Of a DNA stretch of 64,000 bases, positions 11,001 to 23,806 are shown piece by piece. Within the stretch, counting starts at the first letter, position 1. Every line of letters starts with the position of its first letter. This stretch comes from Eopsaltria australis (lineage: Eukaryota > Chordata > Aves > Passeriformes > Petroicidae). The DNA lies in contig JAVTVJ010000458.1 in the NCBI GenBank assembly GCA_034509425.1, positions 1,364,001 through 1,428,000 of the forward strand. The letters run 5' to 3'. The position numbers and the translations under genes were made by a program. The notes under the pieces were generated by a model. That model made no database searches. It was not told where the DNA came from and saw only the letters and a list, made by a program, of their open reading frames with translations.

Positions 11001-14000
11001 CAGGAGAAACACCACAGATTAGTTTCTTCCATTCTCTTTCCTTACTCCCACCTTCCTTGCAGTTTTGTTGCCTGTGTAAAGACACAGGTAATTCTTCATC
11101 CATAGGGTTTTGGTGGAAATACATCTCCTCTTTCCCAAAGCAGAAAATCATACATTTTATTTAAATTACAGTTTCTAAGCAGGAAGATTTTTTGTAATAG
11201 ATTTTTTTTACATAGTGCATTATTTTCTGGACTCTGGCAACAGGTGATTAAAATGTTGATCTCAGTAGAGGAGACACACCTTAAGATCACTTGTATTTAC
11301 AGTATTTTTGATAATTTTATACAGATGAATGTTCTTATGGAGCTTTCACAAGAAAAAAACAGCCCTGGCTGGGTCTATTTGTGTTTATCAGCCTATTCTG
11401 TGTTTACAGAGCACTTTATTTTATGTTCTGCTTAAAATAAAAAAATAAAAAAAAAAATCAATATGGGCTGTTTTGAAAACAAGCAAAGTGTAATTAAAGG
11501 CATTGATGGATGGTTCCATTAACAACTCTTCAGCTGCTAATCGGGGCCCATCTGTTCTGCAGTGGCTGAAAAGGTTAACAGCACATGGAAGCCTCCCCTT
11601 GCCTCAGACTGAGCTCAGCCCTGCCAGGCTGGGGATGGGGCACAGGGCAGGATCTGGAAAAGTAAATTGTGCTCCAGCTCAGCCTCTGCTGCCAAGAGTG
11701 GCCACCCAGGACACGGCTGTGCCAGGCAGGCACAGCACAGGCTGCTGTAAGTATTATTGGTTTTACTTTTTTGGCAAGCAGCTGAATCAGCAAGTGGGGG
11801 TGTGAGGAGCTCAGAGGCAGCTCATGGGTGTTAGTGAGGTCTGGGGCTTTTTGTTGGTGAGAACTGCTGGTTAAACAGCACAACCCTAAAGGGAAAAGTT
11901 TTGACAAATCACCTGAAAACACTGAGCATCTTCAGAAAAACTCTGAAGCCGATTAATGAAGAATGCATTATTTATCTTCTACATAAAATGGCTTTTTTTA
12001 CAGTATAAATTTATAATCAATCTTTAATATATTGTCATAGAACAAATAATGCAGGCTGTGGGGCAGAGCAGTTGTGTTTGTGTGGGGTCTGGCACCACGA
12101 GCTGTGGTTCCCAGTTAAGCCCTGCCCAGCTGCTCCTGGGAGGTGCCAAAGCCAGGGCTGCAGCTGTACCTGTGCCCAGGTGTGGGGGCTGCTGGGCTGG
12201 GCTCATCCCCTCCTCGCTGGGGATGCTGCAAAAAAAATGGCTCTGTAAGTTACCTTCTTAATTTGTTGCTATATCTCTTTATCATCAGCATAGCTTTCAT
12301 AACAGGAGAGAGGAAAAAACCATGGGAGAGGTAATAGTTTTGTCCTTTTATATATATTATATAGTATATATTTCTTTAATGGTATAGCTCTGGAGTTATA
12401 GCTAATAGTTCTTGAACTCTTCAGAGTAAAATTAGATTGTTTGGGTTGTTTCAAATGTCGTGGTGAAAGGTTTCTCATTGCTGAGAGTATCTGGGTAGAG
12501 GCACAGCCGTGAGACTGAATTGGGGGGAAAGGAAAGTGTGGTAAAAGCAGGGAAACTGAGAATGCATTGAGGGGATAATTGAGGAGTCATCACCCCGTTA
12601 TTGATTTCCTCACAGCACAGAAAGCTTTGTAGCAGATGAGAGCCTGGCTCTCCATTCTCCCACCTTGAGAAAAAGTGCTTGCAGGAGAGCAGTTGGTTAT
12701 TGCTCTCAACTGGGTAAAATACCTCAGGGCTTTGTTTGCCTGAGTTTACCTGTTTGACTCTAATCCAGGCAGATTCACTGAAAGGGGGTAAATGGTTTAA
12801 GCAGCTGAAGAGCTGAACTGTGCTTTGCTTTTATCAGCCTGTGGGAGGCAGCTGAAATGTGTCAGGAATGTTCTGCAGGCTCCTGCAGGACGCTCCATGC
12901 TCTGCAGGAAAAGCAGGGACCTGGCACAGCATTTCCCCACCTGAGTTCATCAATCTCCATCACTTGTGGAGGCTGACAGGGACTCAGGCTGCATTTCAGG
13001 GATGTGAGCACTGAAATACTCTGCTCTCACAGCCTCAGCATAGCTCTCTCTGAGGGCCAAACCCAGCAAGGGAACTCCTCACAGCACAGAAAATATCAGA
13101 TATTCAAATGTATCATCACAGGATGAGGCAGAGTCAAATTCACTTAACAATGAATCATCAAAAACGTCTCTAATCAAATTTTTTCAAAAAATCACTGAAG
13201 TATTTCTGAGTGGCTGAGTAACCTCCAGAGCAAGAAATAACACTTGTAACAGTGAAAAGAACTGAGTGAACAGGGATTATAAATTAGAGAACTTTATTCA
13301 TAACAATGTCATAAGAGGAACAAGTAGAAGAATAATATTGCTCTATCAGATATCTTGTGTGCCTGGATCCCTGTGAAAAACAGAAGAAAGCAATTGAAAA
13401 ATATAGAAAATGTGAGAGAGGAACCAGAGGCCTCAGCACAGTGTCAAACTTATGATGGAATTGGTGCTCAGAGACCCAAAGGAATAATTCACATAATATA
13501 AATCCTAATATTTGAATTTTACAGGAGTTTATCTTGGGGAAAAAAAAAAAAACAAACCAAAAAAACAAAGTGAGGGGATACTCCCTTATAATAACTCACT
13601 CTCATGTCTAGAACATCAACAGGGTTTAAGTGTCTGTAAAAGTATGGGAAAAATAGTAAAATCCCTCTGATCTCTTCAGTCTGACACAGGCTCCCAAACT
13701 GGGAACCCTGGGTTTTAGGGACCTTTTGTGAGCATGAATTAAACTGAGTTTGTTAGTTCAGTTTAATTTTCTCAGTGTATATAATTAAAATATAGACTGA
13801 GTTGGTTTTCACAGATTAAAGCTTTTAAAAAAAATCCAAACCAAAACTCCAGATAAATGCATAAATTAAAATTACATATGGGATTGGAGAAGTGAGGAAA
13901 GGGAAGGGAAGTTGGGACATGAGAGAAATTTTCTTGTTGGGAATACCCTGGTGGGGCACAGAAGTGGAAGCTGGATCATGAAACAACAGTTTGTGCTCTT

Positions 14001-15854
14001 TAGGAAAGAAAGGAAGATAATGAAAAAACCAATTGATTTCAATAAACTTCAGTAAGTGTTGAGCTGTGCCTCGTGTGAACCCAGATGGGGTGAAATAAGG
14101 TCAAAGAGATGTGCAGAAACAACAGCTTTTATTGGTTTTAATTCTTTTAATGGAGGAAGGAGAGGACAGAGGCACAGAAAGGGTAGCAGGAGGCCAATTT
14201 GGATAAATCAGGAGTTGTTAAATCATCTTAAAACTGAAGTGCAGAAAAATGAAGGTTACTGAGGGTGAAGGCAGAGGTACAGAAGTAGGAAGGTGAGTGT
14301 ACAGAAAGGGATGCAGTTGTGTAGAGGTATGCGGATATTCTTTCTCTCTGCTACCATGGAGGAAAACGTTTTTTAATCACATTGAAAAATGAAAAGGTAC
14401 TGAGTGAGAAATCTCAGGGAGTACAAGCGTTTGATGTGTTTTTCCTTGACTAAAAAGGCCAACTGTGACTTCTTGAATGAAGCAGTTCATTTTAATGCCA
14501 AAAGGGCAAAACAGGCTCTAATAGGGAAATGTAAAAGAGCTGGGTTACACATTTTCAGGAGGGTTGGGCCACATTAAATTAACCCAACAGGCTGAACCAA
14601 TCTCACAGCCATTCACAAATATCTTAGAGATGCTGGAGGACATCTGTGACAGATTGAGAGTTGTATCTGGAATATTTTTTTTTAAATGGAAGAGCAGGAG
14701 AATTACATGTGAGGCAGCTTAATTTCAATTTTGTTTAAAACAGTGAAGCAAACACACTCCTGGGTTTTTTTTCCACTTTTCTCATTCTGATCTCCAAGCA
14801 AACATCTCAATGAAAGTGCCCAGATGTACAACTCCAATAAGTGGAAGAGCTCCTCACAATTAAAACTTGGGGAAGTTTTCCTGCCCCTTCTGCTCCCCTC
14901 CCAGCCCCGTGAGCTGCTTGGCTTTAATTGCAAAGCATCTCCATATTTTGATCCTCGTGCCTCAGCTGTGCTGCACTGCAGCTCCTCTGATTTGTTTTGA
15001 AGCAAACTCTGCTATTGATACATAATTGAGTGGATATGGGGTTAGCACAGCCTTAGAGTAAAATTCTTCCAAAGGTTGCAATTTCTTCAGTGAGAGGCAG
15101 GTTCTTTTTGATTCCAGATTTTCTGTGGATAAATATTTTGCAGGCTGAATTTCCAAGTACTCTGCAGTGCCTGAGCTGACTTAGGTGCCCATAATGAAAG
15201 TTCTGTTTGCATGGAGAGAAAGACACATTCTGCTATCCTTGGTGTTACATTTTGCTCTCTCTTCTAGGGGGGAAAAAAGGAAATAACGTTGTTCCAGTGA
15301 AAAATCCTTCTCGTCTCAACTAGAAACTAAACCAGGAACCTGCCCTGCAGGGAAGTTGCAGCTTTGGTCCTGAGCAGACACAGCTTGGCAGCTTCCTGCC
15401 CAAAGCTTCTTTGGTCAGCAGTGAGAGAGCCCAGGGAGTCTGGGATGTATTTGGACATTAAATGTGAGTGCAGAGCCCTGTGAGTGACATTTGGAGAAGT
15501 TTTGCTGTATTTTGTCATTCTAACTTCAATCTGGGACAGCCTTGTGTGAACCACAAATTGGTGCTTTAGTCTCTTCCCCAAAGGATTTGCCATCTTTTTT
15601 TCTGGAATAGATAGAAATTTTTTATATAATTAATGAATTAAACAAGCAGAAAATGTAAACCTTGCTGTTCAGATTTCAGCTGTAACACCGAGTTCTCGTG
15701 GGTGTGTGTTTGTTTGTTTCTTCTTGTGTTGGCTTTGCTTTGTTTCATTGTTTTTTTTATTGGTTGTCTATCCAAGCCCCTCCATCCATTACGTTCTGAG
15801 GGAAGTTCAGACCTGGATTTTGCATCGTTTGAAAATCAAATTAGTCGTCAATTA
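8076..15854. other. Non-coding interval, no gene seen
   Basis: Nearly 8 kb of unique AT-rich sequence. Only low-complexity runs stand out: T/G homopolymer blocks at 10707-10741, an A-rich run with AAATAAAAA units at 11436-11460, and an A-rich run at 13539-13568. Open frames stay short (up to about 115 codons) and unconvincing. No repeat family or RNA gene is recognised. Confidence 0.55.
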
Positions 15855-15907
15855 TTTAGGGACTTGTCTTCAATTTTCTTTATGAAAATTGAAGACAAAT
15901 TCCTAAA
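15855..15907. repeat. Near-perfect inverted repeat (24-bp arms, 5-base loop)
   Basis: The left arm spans 15855-15878 and the right arm 15884-15907, separated by the loop tttat. The inner 13 bases of each arm (gtcttcaattttc / gaaaattgaagac) are perfectly complementary. Over all 24 positions I count two mismatches, at the third and fifth positions inside the outer TTTAGG hexamer boundary. Both are A/C-type pairs in one strand and G-U-type wobbles in the other. The five-base loop is shorter than that of typical Dicer or Drosha substrates, so a microRNA precursor is not the favoured reading. Replication template switching that copied one arm from the other, a small foldback element, or a structured conserved element are alternatives. 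Confidence 0.85.
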
Positions 15908-16559
15908 GACTTTTCCTACCCAGATGTGTCTTCCTCATAGATTAACATTACCTAAACTACTTTATTGTTTAATTACTGCTTTGTAGAAGGTTTAAAATCA
16001 ATAATCTTGCAGGAGCTCCTGCTCTGAGAACTGAAATTTACAGTATCTGTATGTGAGGGACACAGAAATATTTTATAATTTAAACTTTTCTGAACCTGAA
16101 ATGCCACATGAATGCCTTTGGCATTGCAGCAGACCAGAAATAGCAATCCAACACAGAAATATGCCCTGGCCTATGAAAGTCTTTACAAGTTTGATTTCAA
16201 TATGTTCATCACAATTACAGCAACCTCCAGACTCCTTGCAGATGTCTCTGATTTATGAGCCTTGGGCCCGTTTTTCACATGGAGTTTTTAAGGTTGTTTG
16301 ATTTACTTTTTAATTTTTTTTTTTTGTTAATAGATTGGTCATCCTCATATCTTAATAAAACAAAAATTGAATTATATGCACCACTAAGCAAGCATGACAG
16401 GACTTTTGCTTAGCAGATGTAAAGTGTGAAAACCTGTGGGAAAATCCCATTCATTTTAGGTTCCACTTGAGAACACTGCAGTGCACTGCAAATGGATTCA
16501 GTCTGAGAAACACAGAGGCAGGGGAACAATGGAAATCAATGATTTGAACCTAATTAAAA

Positions 16560-16930
16560 AGACCTGATAAAAATTCTGGAGAGCCAGATGGCAAAGTCAA
16601 TTTCTCAGTATAATATCAGTGCAGATAAAGAATATGATTAGCTGTTGACATTCTGCAAGGGTAGAATGATCTTATCAGCAGGATGTCAAAGTATTTCTCT
16701 AACAGTATTAGGCTGTGCTTTTAGAACTATTGTACACCTGCCTTAATGGAAATCATTTTTCTTCCAGGAAGTTTGAGCCATCATGTTTTTCTCAGATGTC
16801 ACAGTGCAAAACTCAGGAGTTGATTATCTTGATAAAAGCTTTAGGCTTTGGCTGCTGAAGGCAGACACCTACATGACTTGAACATTAAAGCTGAAATCAA
16901 AGTGCAATTATAGGTGTTGGTGAGCACTTT
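16560..16930. promoter_or_regulatory. Candidate conserved non-coding element
   Basis: This is a repeat-free, moderately AT-rich block. It contains GATA-type words (cttatcag at 16671-16678, ttatcttgat near 16825), an ATCAAAG TCF/LEF-type word next to a CAATTA homeodomain-type word (about 16896-16912), and several other ATTA cores. The texture resembles vertebrate developmental enhancers embedded in gene deserts. This is pattern judgement only; no alignment was possible. Confidence 0.2.
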
Positions 16931-18599
16931 GTGAGTATTTATCTCTACATTTGTGTTTCCAGCCAATTCTGTTGAATTAGGAGTAAATTTTGGGAAAGAA
17001 AGTTGTACACATGTAGTGAAGCAAATATTTCAGTGCCTTCAGCTGAGCTGCTCAGAATTTTTGTACAAAATACTCAAAAAGACAAAATGAATAAATGATG
17101 TGATGGCTCCATAACTAAAACAGTCAGGTTGGAGAAAATATTTCTGGTTTCTTTTAGCTCCTCCTTCACTTCACAGACTGGGAACAGCAAAGCATAGACT
17201 GCAAGGGGAAGATTGGAGTGTTTCCTGGGAGGGAGAAGGGCCAAACTGAAATGCTGTTACAGGAAGAATTAAATGCAGGTCCTGGACATGCCAGGTGAGA
17301 GTGGTCTGAGCACACAGCTACTGAGTAAAAAAGAACTTACCATCATTCACCATTGTTTTCTCATTGTCTCCCCTTGAGGTGTTTGCTTTTTGTGATAAAG
17401 GTTTCCATGTGAATTCACTGCTGTATCCAGAGATCTGGAGTGAATGTGGGTGCTAGCAGGGTTATGAGCCATTTAATTTTGGTTTGAGAACCAGTCACCT
17501 GGGAGTTACTGAGGTTAGGTTTTGGGAGAGGATGACCTGAAAGCTTTGTTTGTTCCTGAATTAACCAGGCTGGGTCACTGCTGGGTGTTCCAAACCCCAG
17601 GTGTGAGCTGCTGTCCCCTTCAGCAGTTCTGCAAGAGCTCCTCTCTGAATTCTCAAGACAAGAAATGCAGCATGGGTGGAAAATTAGGCAAAGAAGCTTT
17701 TGCTAATTGAATTTATTTCTCTGTTAATTTCCCTGTCAATGTATTTCTCGGAATATACTTCTCTGTTGAATATATTTCTCTGGATCTCAAGGGCTGGTTG
17801 TGAGGTCAGCTGGGGTTGTTGCTGGAGCTGTTTCAGTCTGGGTTCTGCACACTGCAGTGTGTCCAAGCTGTTTTAGGACAGTTTTGTGGCCAGGCCACAT
17901 TTCATTCTCTTCCTTTTCCCTGTGCTTGGTGAATAATCCTTTATTGTGCACAGCACAGAGACATGTCACATTTAACTCTTCTGGAGTGTGGCTAAATGTA
18001 TGTCTGCATGTGACTTCCTTAATTTTCTTCATCCCTAAAAAGAAGCAATCTGCATTAACTGCTTGTATTTCATGCATTGCTACTTTTTATTATGTGCATC
18101 AAACCAGTATCCATTTCTGTATTCAAAAATATTAGTGTTTCTAACATAACCATTTATTCTTTTGAATTCAGACAATAGGAAACATAAGTTACAGCTCTTT
18201 AGAAAAGCCTCAATAATTATGGACAGCCTATGATGCAAGCAGCTCAGGTATAAATGTTAGAACAGATGAATCTTCCTTAAACTACACTAATTAAAGTGGC
18301 TTTAAAAATCTGGGCTAAAGATAAAGCAGATGATGCTTTACACAAGGCTCTCTGACAAGGCTTGTCTGGCACTCAGTGCAGGGGAAACAGTCCTGAGTAA
18401 TTGAACATTGAAATCTTTTTTCTTTATAGTTTTCAGATAAAATCAGAGGCAGAACTGCTGACTGGCAATTGGCAAAAAACAATATTCAGATCCTGCCTTT
18501 AAAGCAACCTAAATTACTCTGTTTCACTTGCATATTTTAATTTAAACACCTTTTAAACACCCTCTGAAACCTTTAACACTCTGAGAATGTCTCCCCTGG

Positions 18600-18930
18600 G
18601 AATTTTAAAGGACTGGCTGAATACAGGACGTGGCTCCTGGCAGTTATTGACTCGTGCCCTTTATTGAGATATTAGACTTCATTATGCTAATGTCAGAATT
18701 TGTCTCTGTCCACGCTGAACATTTAAAGAGGAGTAACACTTGTTATTAAGTGATAATTGATGAGGTGACACAGATGAGGAGTCTCTCTTGGACAAGATGC
18801 AGCTCAGGATAATCAGGGCTCCAATAACTGATCACCAATTGCTTGCTGAGCATAGGAGTTGTCACTGGTGCATTATTCTGGAGATAAATGCACTTCCCTT
18901 TGTCCCAGGGTAAAAAGTCACTGCATTGAC
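18600..18930. promoter_or_regulatory. Candidate conserved non-coding element
   Basis: This repeat-free block has clustered homeodomain-type cores (cattatgctaatg, ttattaagtgataattgatg, caattgcttg), an AATAAC/ATCACC-rich middle section and no long open frame. The similarity is to the general texture of vertebrate non-coding enhancers; the specific factors and target gene are unknown. Confidence 0.2.
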
Positions 18931-20100
18931 AGTCCTTAAGACAATTTAGAGGCCTGAAAGTCCTCCTGCTGTGGAAACAAGAAGTGTAGCAGCATTTACC
19001 TGATGACTTTCTTAACTAAGAATGAAACTAAGATGTTCTCTGGTAAAAACTACACCTCTGTTTCCTTCATGATATAGTTCAAGAAGGTATTTCATAGGTG
19101 ATTAGATCCCATCTAATCTTCCAAGATTTTGAAGGCTCCATCTTTCCTTTCAATCTGTGTTTTTTAGCGCAGAGATATCAAGATAATATTTGTACTGCAA
19201 ATTCCTCATGCAGTTTGTATTTTTGAAGCTGGAATTGTGATAATAATTTAGTCCTTGGAGTGAAAGTCATTTTCCAGCCTCTGTTTCCTCACCCTTCTGT
19301 TCCCCAGTTTCTGTGTGTGTGTGGCTGTTCTAGATCTGCATCTCCTGATGCTGCAGTTAGTTCTGTTTTATGGCACAGCACATCTGCAGCACTGCTGGGA
19401 GTGTTTCTGATGAGCTCATTACTGGATCAAAGCTTCAGTCTCTTGGGTCACAACCCTGCTTAATGTTCTCGTGCAGACCCCTCCAGACTTCCACTAAAAA
19501 CAGCACTTTGTGCTCATAAAAGCAATTGCTCAGGACATAAGCAGCCAGAAAAGAAAAGAAAAATAAAGCAGTATAAAAAGTACTTGAGGCTTTTGAGTAA
19601 AAAAAGGAAAAAAGTGGTTTATGGTGTCAACTTTTCATTCTATCTGCTTGCCACTGTTGTCTGTCACGACCGAAAATCAGCCATTTATTATTTTAGGAAG
19701 TAAAAACATAGAAAAGAATGAAGTTTGAAAGTTGAAAACTGTATTTTAAAAACATAATTTATGATCCTGGAATGAGATTTGAGAACATTTCTATTTTTCA
19801 GACACTGTTCCCTCTTTTTTACCTACATTAGATGAGCACAGCATTATTTTATAAATTGTAAAAGCTTCCTATTATTAAGGTGTGATGGAATACAATGAGA
19901 AAAAACAGGGACTCTTGTTCCCTGGTCAATGGGAAAACTTTCCCAACTCGGCCAGCTGAGAGCAGAGGAGAATCCATGGTGAAAAGATGGATAATGGGGA
20001 ATAGATAAAGAGGGGCAGCTTTGAGATAAGGCAGGCTGAGGTGTCACCTGCACACAGGAGTGACAGCAACCCCTACAATAACTCAGGTAGGGAGGGGGTG

Positions 20101-20231
20101 ATCCTCATCCAGGTGACACTCAGGTGTCCAGGATGGGTGTCCATCCTCATCCAGGTGACACTCAGGTGGGATGGGTGTCCAGGATGGGTGTCCCTCCTCA
20201 TCCAGGTGACACTCAGGTGGGATGGGTGTCC
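20101..20231. repeat. Minisatellite, three copies, about 42-51 bp
   Basis: Three tandem copies begin at 20101, 20143 and about 20194. Each carries the core tcatccaggtgacactcagg followed by one or two copies of a 12-base subunit ggatgggtgtcc. The spacing grows from 42 to 51 bases because the subunit number differs, which indicates unequal exchange or slippage. Overlapping open frames here are by-products of the repeat. Array length is likely to vary between individuals. Confidence 0.9.
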
Positions 20232-21187
20232 CTGCAGCAGCCCAGGCTGGGGAAAGGAGCTGTTCCAGGGCACAGGGAATTCTGTGGGACACAGGAATGG
20301 TCTCACACAGCAGATCCATCCCATCCATGGCTTTGGGGTTGGCTGTGTTTCAGTGTCCCCCCCACTAAATGCTTCTGTAAAATGATTAATTTAACCCCAA
20401 GTTCAAATATTGTGTTCAAATACATTAATTTAATAATTTCATTTAATTTAATAATTGAATTTTAACAAGTTCAAATATATTAACTTAACCCCTGTGTCCC
20501 CCAATGTTCAAATATTGTGTCATGGGAGCTGCAGGGAGCTCCAAACGAGAACTGGAGTGCAGACACCACTTAGGACTTGTGATATATTCATACATCTACC
20601 AACAGCAAATATTGTACATCAGTTGCTCATTCTAATAATAACCTTTGCAAAGATGCCAATGAAAATGATCTGAGAGTGCTCAGCACTGCCTTGTGAGGAA
20701 AGCCAGGCCAGCACTGAGATTTGAGAGAATCCTCTGGGAGTCTGCCTGGTGGGAAGATCACAAAAACATCTGTGTTCCTCCTCAAGGCAGGAGCCTGCTG
20801 CAGTTTTGGAAGGTTTCAGCACTGCAGGACAAAGGGTATTTTTCCTGGAAGTTTGTCTTTGCATTTAGATGCCTCTTTTACTCTTGCCAGCACAAATATC
20901 CACCTGCATTTCCTTACCCTGGATAATCCTTCACGTGGAAAAAATACAGAAAGGGAGGCGTACAAGAGGGAAGGGGTTTGCAGATCCTCTAGCAAAGAAG
21001 ATTTTAAGGCTTAAATAACTGCAATGTGAACTTATTGCCACATGTAATATTGCTGCTTGATTTATCACCTTGGAAACAGCCTGGAGTCTTTGTTTTGTAT
21101 CGTTGCTTTACCGTGATTTAAAAGCAGAGGATGAGTGAGACACAGATCTAATAAGATTTAACTCTTTTGTGGCAAGAACCTGTAATT

Positions 21188-21340
21188 GGATATTAATTAA
21201 TTATATAATTATATTAAAATTAATTTTAATTATATGTAATTATACATATTTAAATATATTCACTATAATATATAGTCTACTATAATACATTAATTATATA
21301 TAGTTGTTAATAATTCTATATATATTATATATATATTAAT
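21188..21340. repeat. AT-rich low-complexity tract
   Basis: About 150 bases composed almost entirely of A and T (taattaattatataatt, tatatatattatatatata and similar). It contains many small palindromes and no coding potential. Confidence 0.75.
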
Positions 21341-23750
21341 TGCTTGATTCTGGCCATAGTTCTTGAAATAGAAAAGCCTCCCTTGTGAATTAACAGAGTA
21401 CTTGTCCCTCTATCAAGTTCCATCTTCATACCAGTAAATTTTCTCCTTTCAGGAGCCTTTTAAACAGATAATAAAATAAACATGTTAGGTTCAATGTTTT
21501 CACATTTCAGAAATGTTGGATAAAGAAGCCTGGAGTGTTTTGCTGAAATGATGACTAACTGGCACCCCTAAGACTGACCTGGTTTGGTGCTGCATGTGGA
21601 GCCCCAAAAGCAGCTTGTGCCAAGCTAATGGATGCATGCTTTGTTTGTGTCTGTTGGAGAAGGGGTTATTAAATAACCCAGGATAACTCACTCCTGGGAG
21701 ATGGATGGGCTGGGAATGCTCCGAGTGGTGCTGCAGGAATCCTGTTACTCAGCCTGAATGAACTGGGGGAATCAGCACTCGTCCTTTAATGCTCTGCTAT
21801 TTGTCCTCTGATCACTTGCACAGAAGGAGGATTGATGTTTCTCACAGCAGTCTCTCTTTGGTGTTGCTTTTGTAATCTTTAGTGATATGAATGAATATTT
21901 AGCCACTTCTCTTTTTACTGAATTTCCTTACAAGCCTGTAGTACCAGCATTCCCCTGGAGCTCAGTCCTTCTGAGTGCAGAGCAACTCAGAGCTGGAATT
22001 CCTCTGGTTCTCTCTGTGAGCTCAGCCCAGCAGTGCTTTCAAAGACTGTTCTTTAATTTTGCAAAGCCCCAAATCTAATATTATTTTGACCTTTTTAATA
22101 TTCTGGGTTTAGAGCGTTCACCAGGCTGCAGCATTTCACTGAGTGAATGAGTGACTGCAGTTTAGGATTTGAATTGGGGATTTAGGTGGGAGAGGACCAA
22201 AATAAATTTCCCTAATCTGTAGATGAGAGAGTTTCAATAATCGTGGTTTCCAGATTGTAATATTCTGTTCTTCCTCAAGAACTCTTGCTGCTACAGTTTC
22301 TTCCTGTAAATCAGTGATTTTATTTAATTAATAGCATTGAAACTGTGCATGAAATTTCTGTGGAGTTGCTTTTGTACCTCTCTGTCTGTCACAATCTGAG
22401 TGGTGGGAGGTGCTGACACCAACATTGGGGTAAATTCTCCACATCAGTGACACAAACATTCTCTCTTCATAGATTTTTAGCCTGGGAAGGGTTTTGATTT
22501 CTCTCAGCTCTCTGAGCATTATTTGATTTGGTTGTTCCTCAGATTTCTATGCATTTATATCCAGTTGACTTTGTATTTTCTGGAAGGCTGTATTGCAAGG
22601 TAAAGTGAGTTCTGGATTAATTTGCAGGTGGACAATGCACAATAACAGGAGGATGCAAACATCAGGAAAATTTTAAACACCTCTTGGTGGTTGGAGGGGT
22701 CAGGAAAATCTTTACCTCAGATTAAATAAAGCACCTATGCAGTAAATGTATCCAAATGAACCATTGCAATTGGTGCTGGCTCTTCCACTCCCCTGTGATA
22801 CCCATGAAGGGATTCTGGGGTCAGCAGCTGTTGGGGGGTCCCTGGGAGCTGTTTGCTGCCTGATCCATGAGTAATTAGGGAACAAATTGGAGGAGGTCGT
22901 TGATCCTCATATCAGAGGCTGAAGGGGATTATCTCATCTGTCTCATTGCTGAATCAATCTTAGCCCCGTTCCAACCAACAAAATTCAATTAACTTTTATG
23001 AATTATTTAGCCACACTGAAGTCTTAGATAGTATTAATATTTGTGTTTCAGCCTGTTTTGTGCAAAGAATATAAAATATTTCCTCTTTATCATCAATCAA
23101 GCCCCAATGAAAAATGTAATTTTCTATTTCACTGTTTTAAGAAATATCTTCTTAATCAGGCCTGATGCTGACTGAAAAATGTTCCATAGTAGCTGTTGCT
23201 TATGTTTAGATTATGAATTGCCTTGAGAGGATATCAGGAATTCTATGTAACTTAAATTAGAGATTTTTAATTTTTTTTTACTCTATGGCAACTTTTTAAG
23301 CAAAAACTTTTAGAACTTTAATGCTACCAGACAAATTGCAATCTGCTGCCACAGCCCAAGAGGGAAGGGTTTGAACAATGCTGCTGGAGTATTTATGCCT
23401 TTGACAAAAGAGTTTAGTTCTCATCTGAGGAAGTGAGCTCCAGAGAAGCTAAGAATAAAACAGGATTGACTTGTAGACAGGAAAGACTTAGTTTGTGTCT
23501 CAAAAAATGAAAGACTGTCAGTCTTTCACTCACTTCCTGCGCTGTTCTTAGTATTACAGCAGAGATCTAGTCATCAAAACGGGAAAATTAGGACTGTGAA
23601 GGCTTGACAAGCCCATCACAACAATGAGAATGTCTCCTGCAAGTGCTCAGTGCAGTAACAGACAGGCTTGGAGAGGAAAGAGTGAGACGGCTCGGGGGGG
23701 TATGGAGCCACTTGTGTCCATATTGTGGTGATGGGGTAAAAAATCCTGTG

Positions 23751-23806
23751 CAACTCCTCCCCCAGCTGGTTATTCCAACAACTCCTCCCCCAGCTGGTTA
23801 TTCCAA
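23751..23806. repeat. Exact 28-bp tandem duplication
   Basis: The 28-base unit beginning caactcctcccccagctggt occurs twice head to tail (23751-23778 and 23779-23806) without a mismatch, and a partial third start follows. Perfect identity implies a recent slippage or duplication event. Confidence 0.9.

Larger units (their letters stand above)
15908..20100. other. Non-coding interval, candidate regulatory blocks, no gene seen
   Basis: Unique sequence. A perfect 14-base palindrome TGCAGTGCACTGCA sits at 16477-16490. Two stretches (about 16560-16930 and 18600-18930) are dense in homeodomain-like, GATA-like and TCF-like words and lack repeat character. They resemble conserved non-coding elements, but conservation cannot be judged from one sequence. 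Confidence 0.45.

Noticed and set aside
11430..11460. A-rich run considered as the poly-A tail of a processed pseudogene
   Set aside because: The upstream sequence shows no recognisable gene copy and no flanking target duplication.
15855..15907. Hairpin considered as a microRNA precursor
   Set aside because: The five-base loop and roughly 24-bp stem are too short for a typical Drosha/Dicer substrate, so no microRNA gene was annotated. It is kept as an inverted repeat.
23508..23528. Perfect palindrome TGAAAGACTG-T-CAGTCTTTCA
   Set aside because: It is real as a sequence feature, but one 21-base palindrome of this kind is not surprising in 64 kb and has no supporting context.
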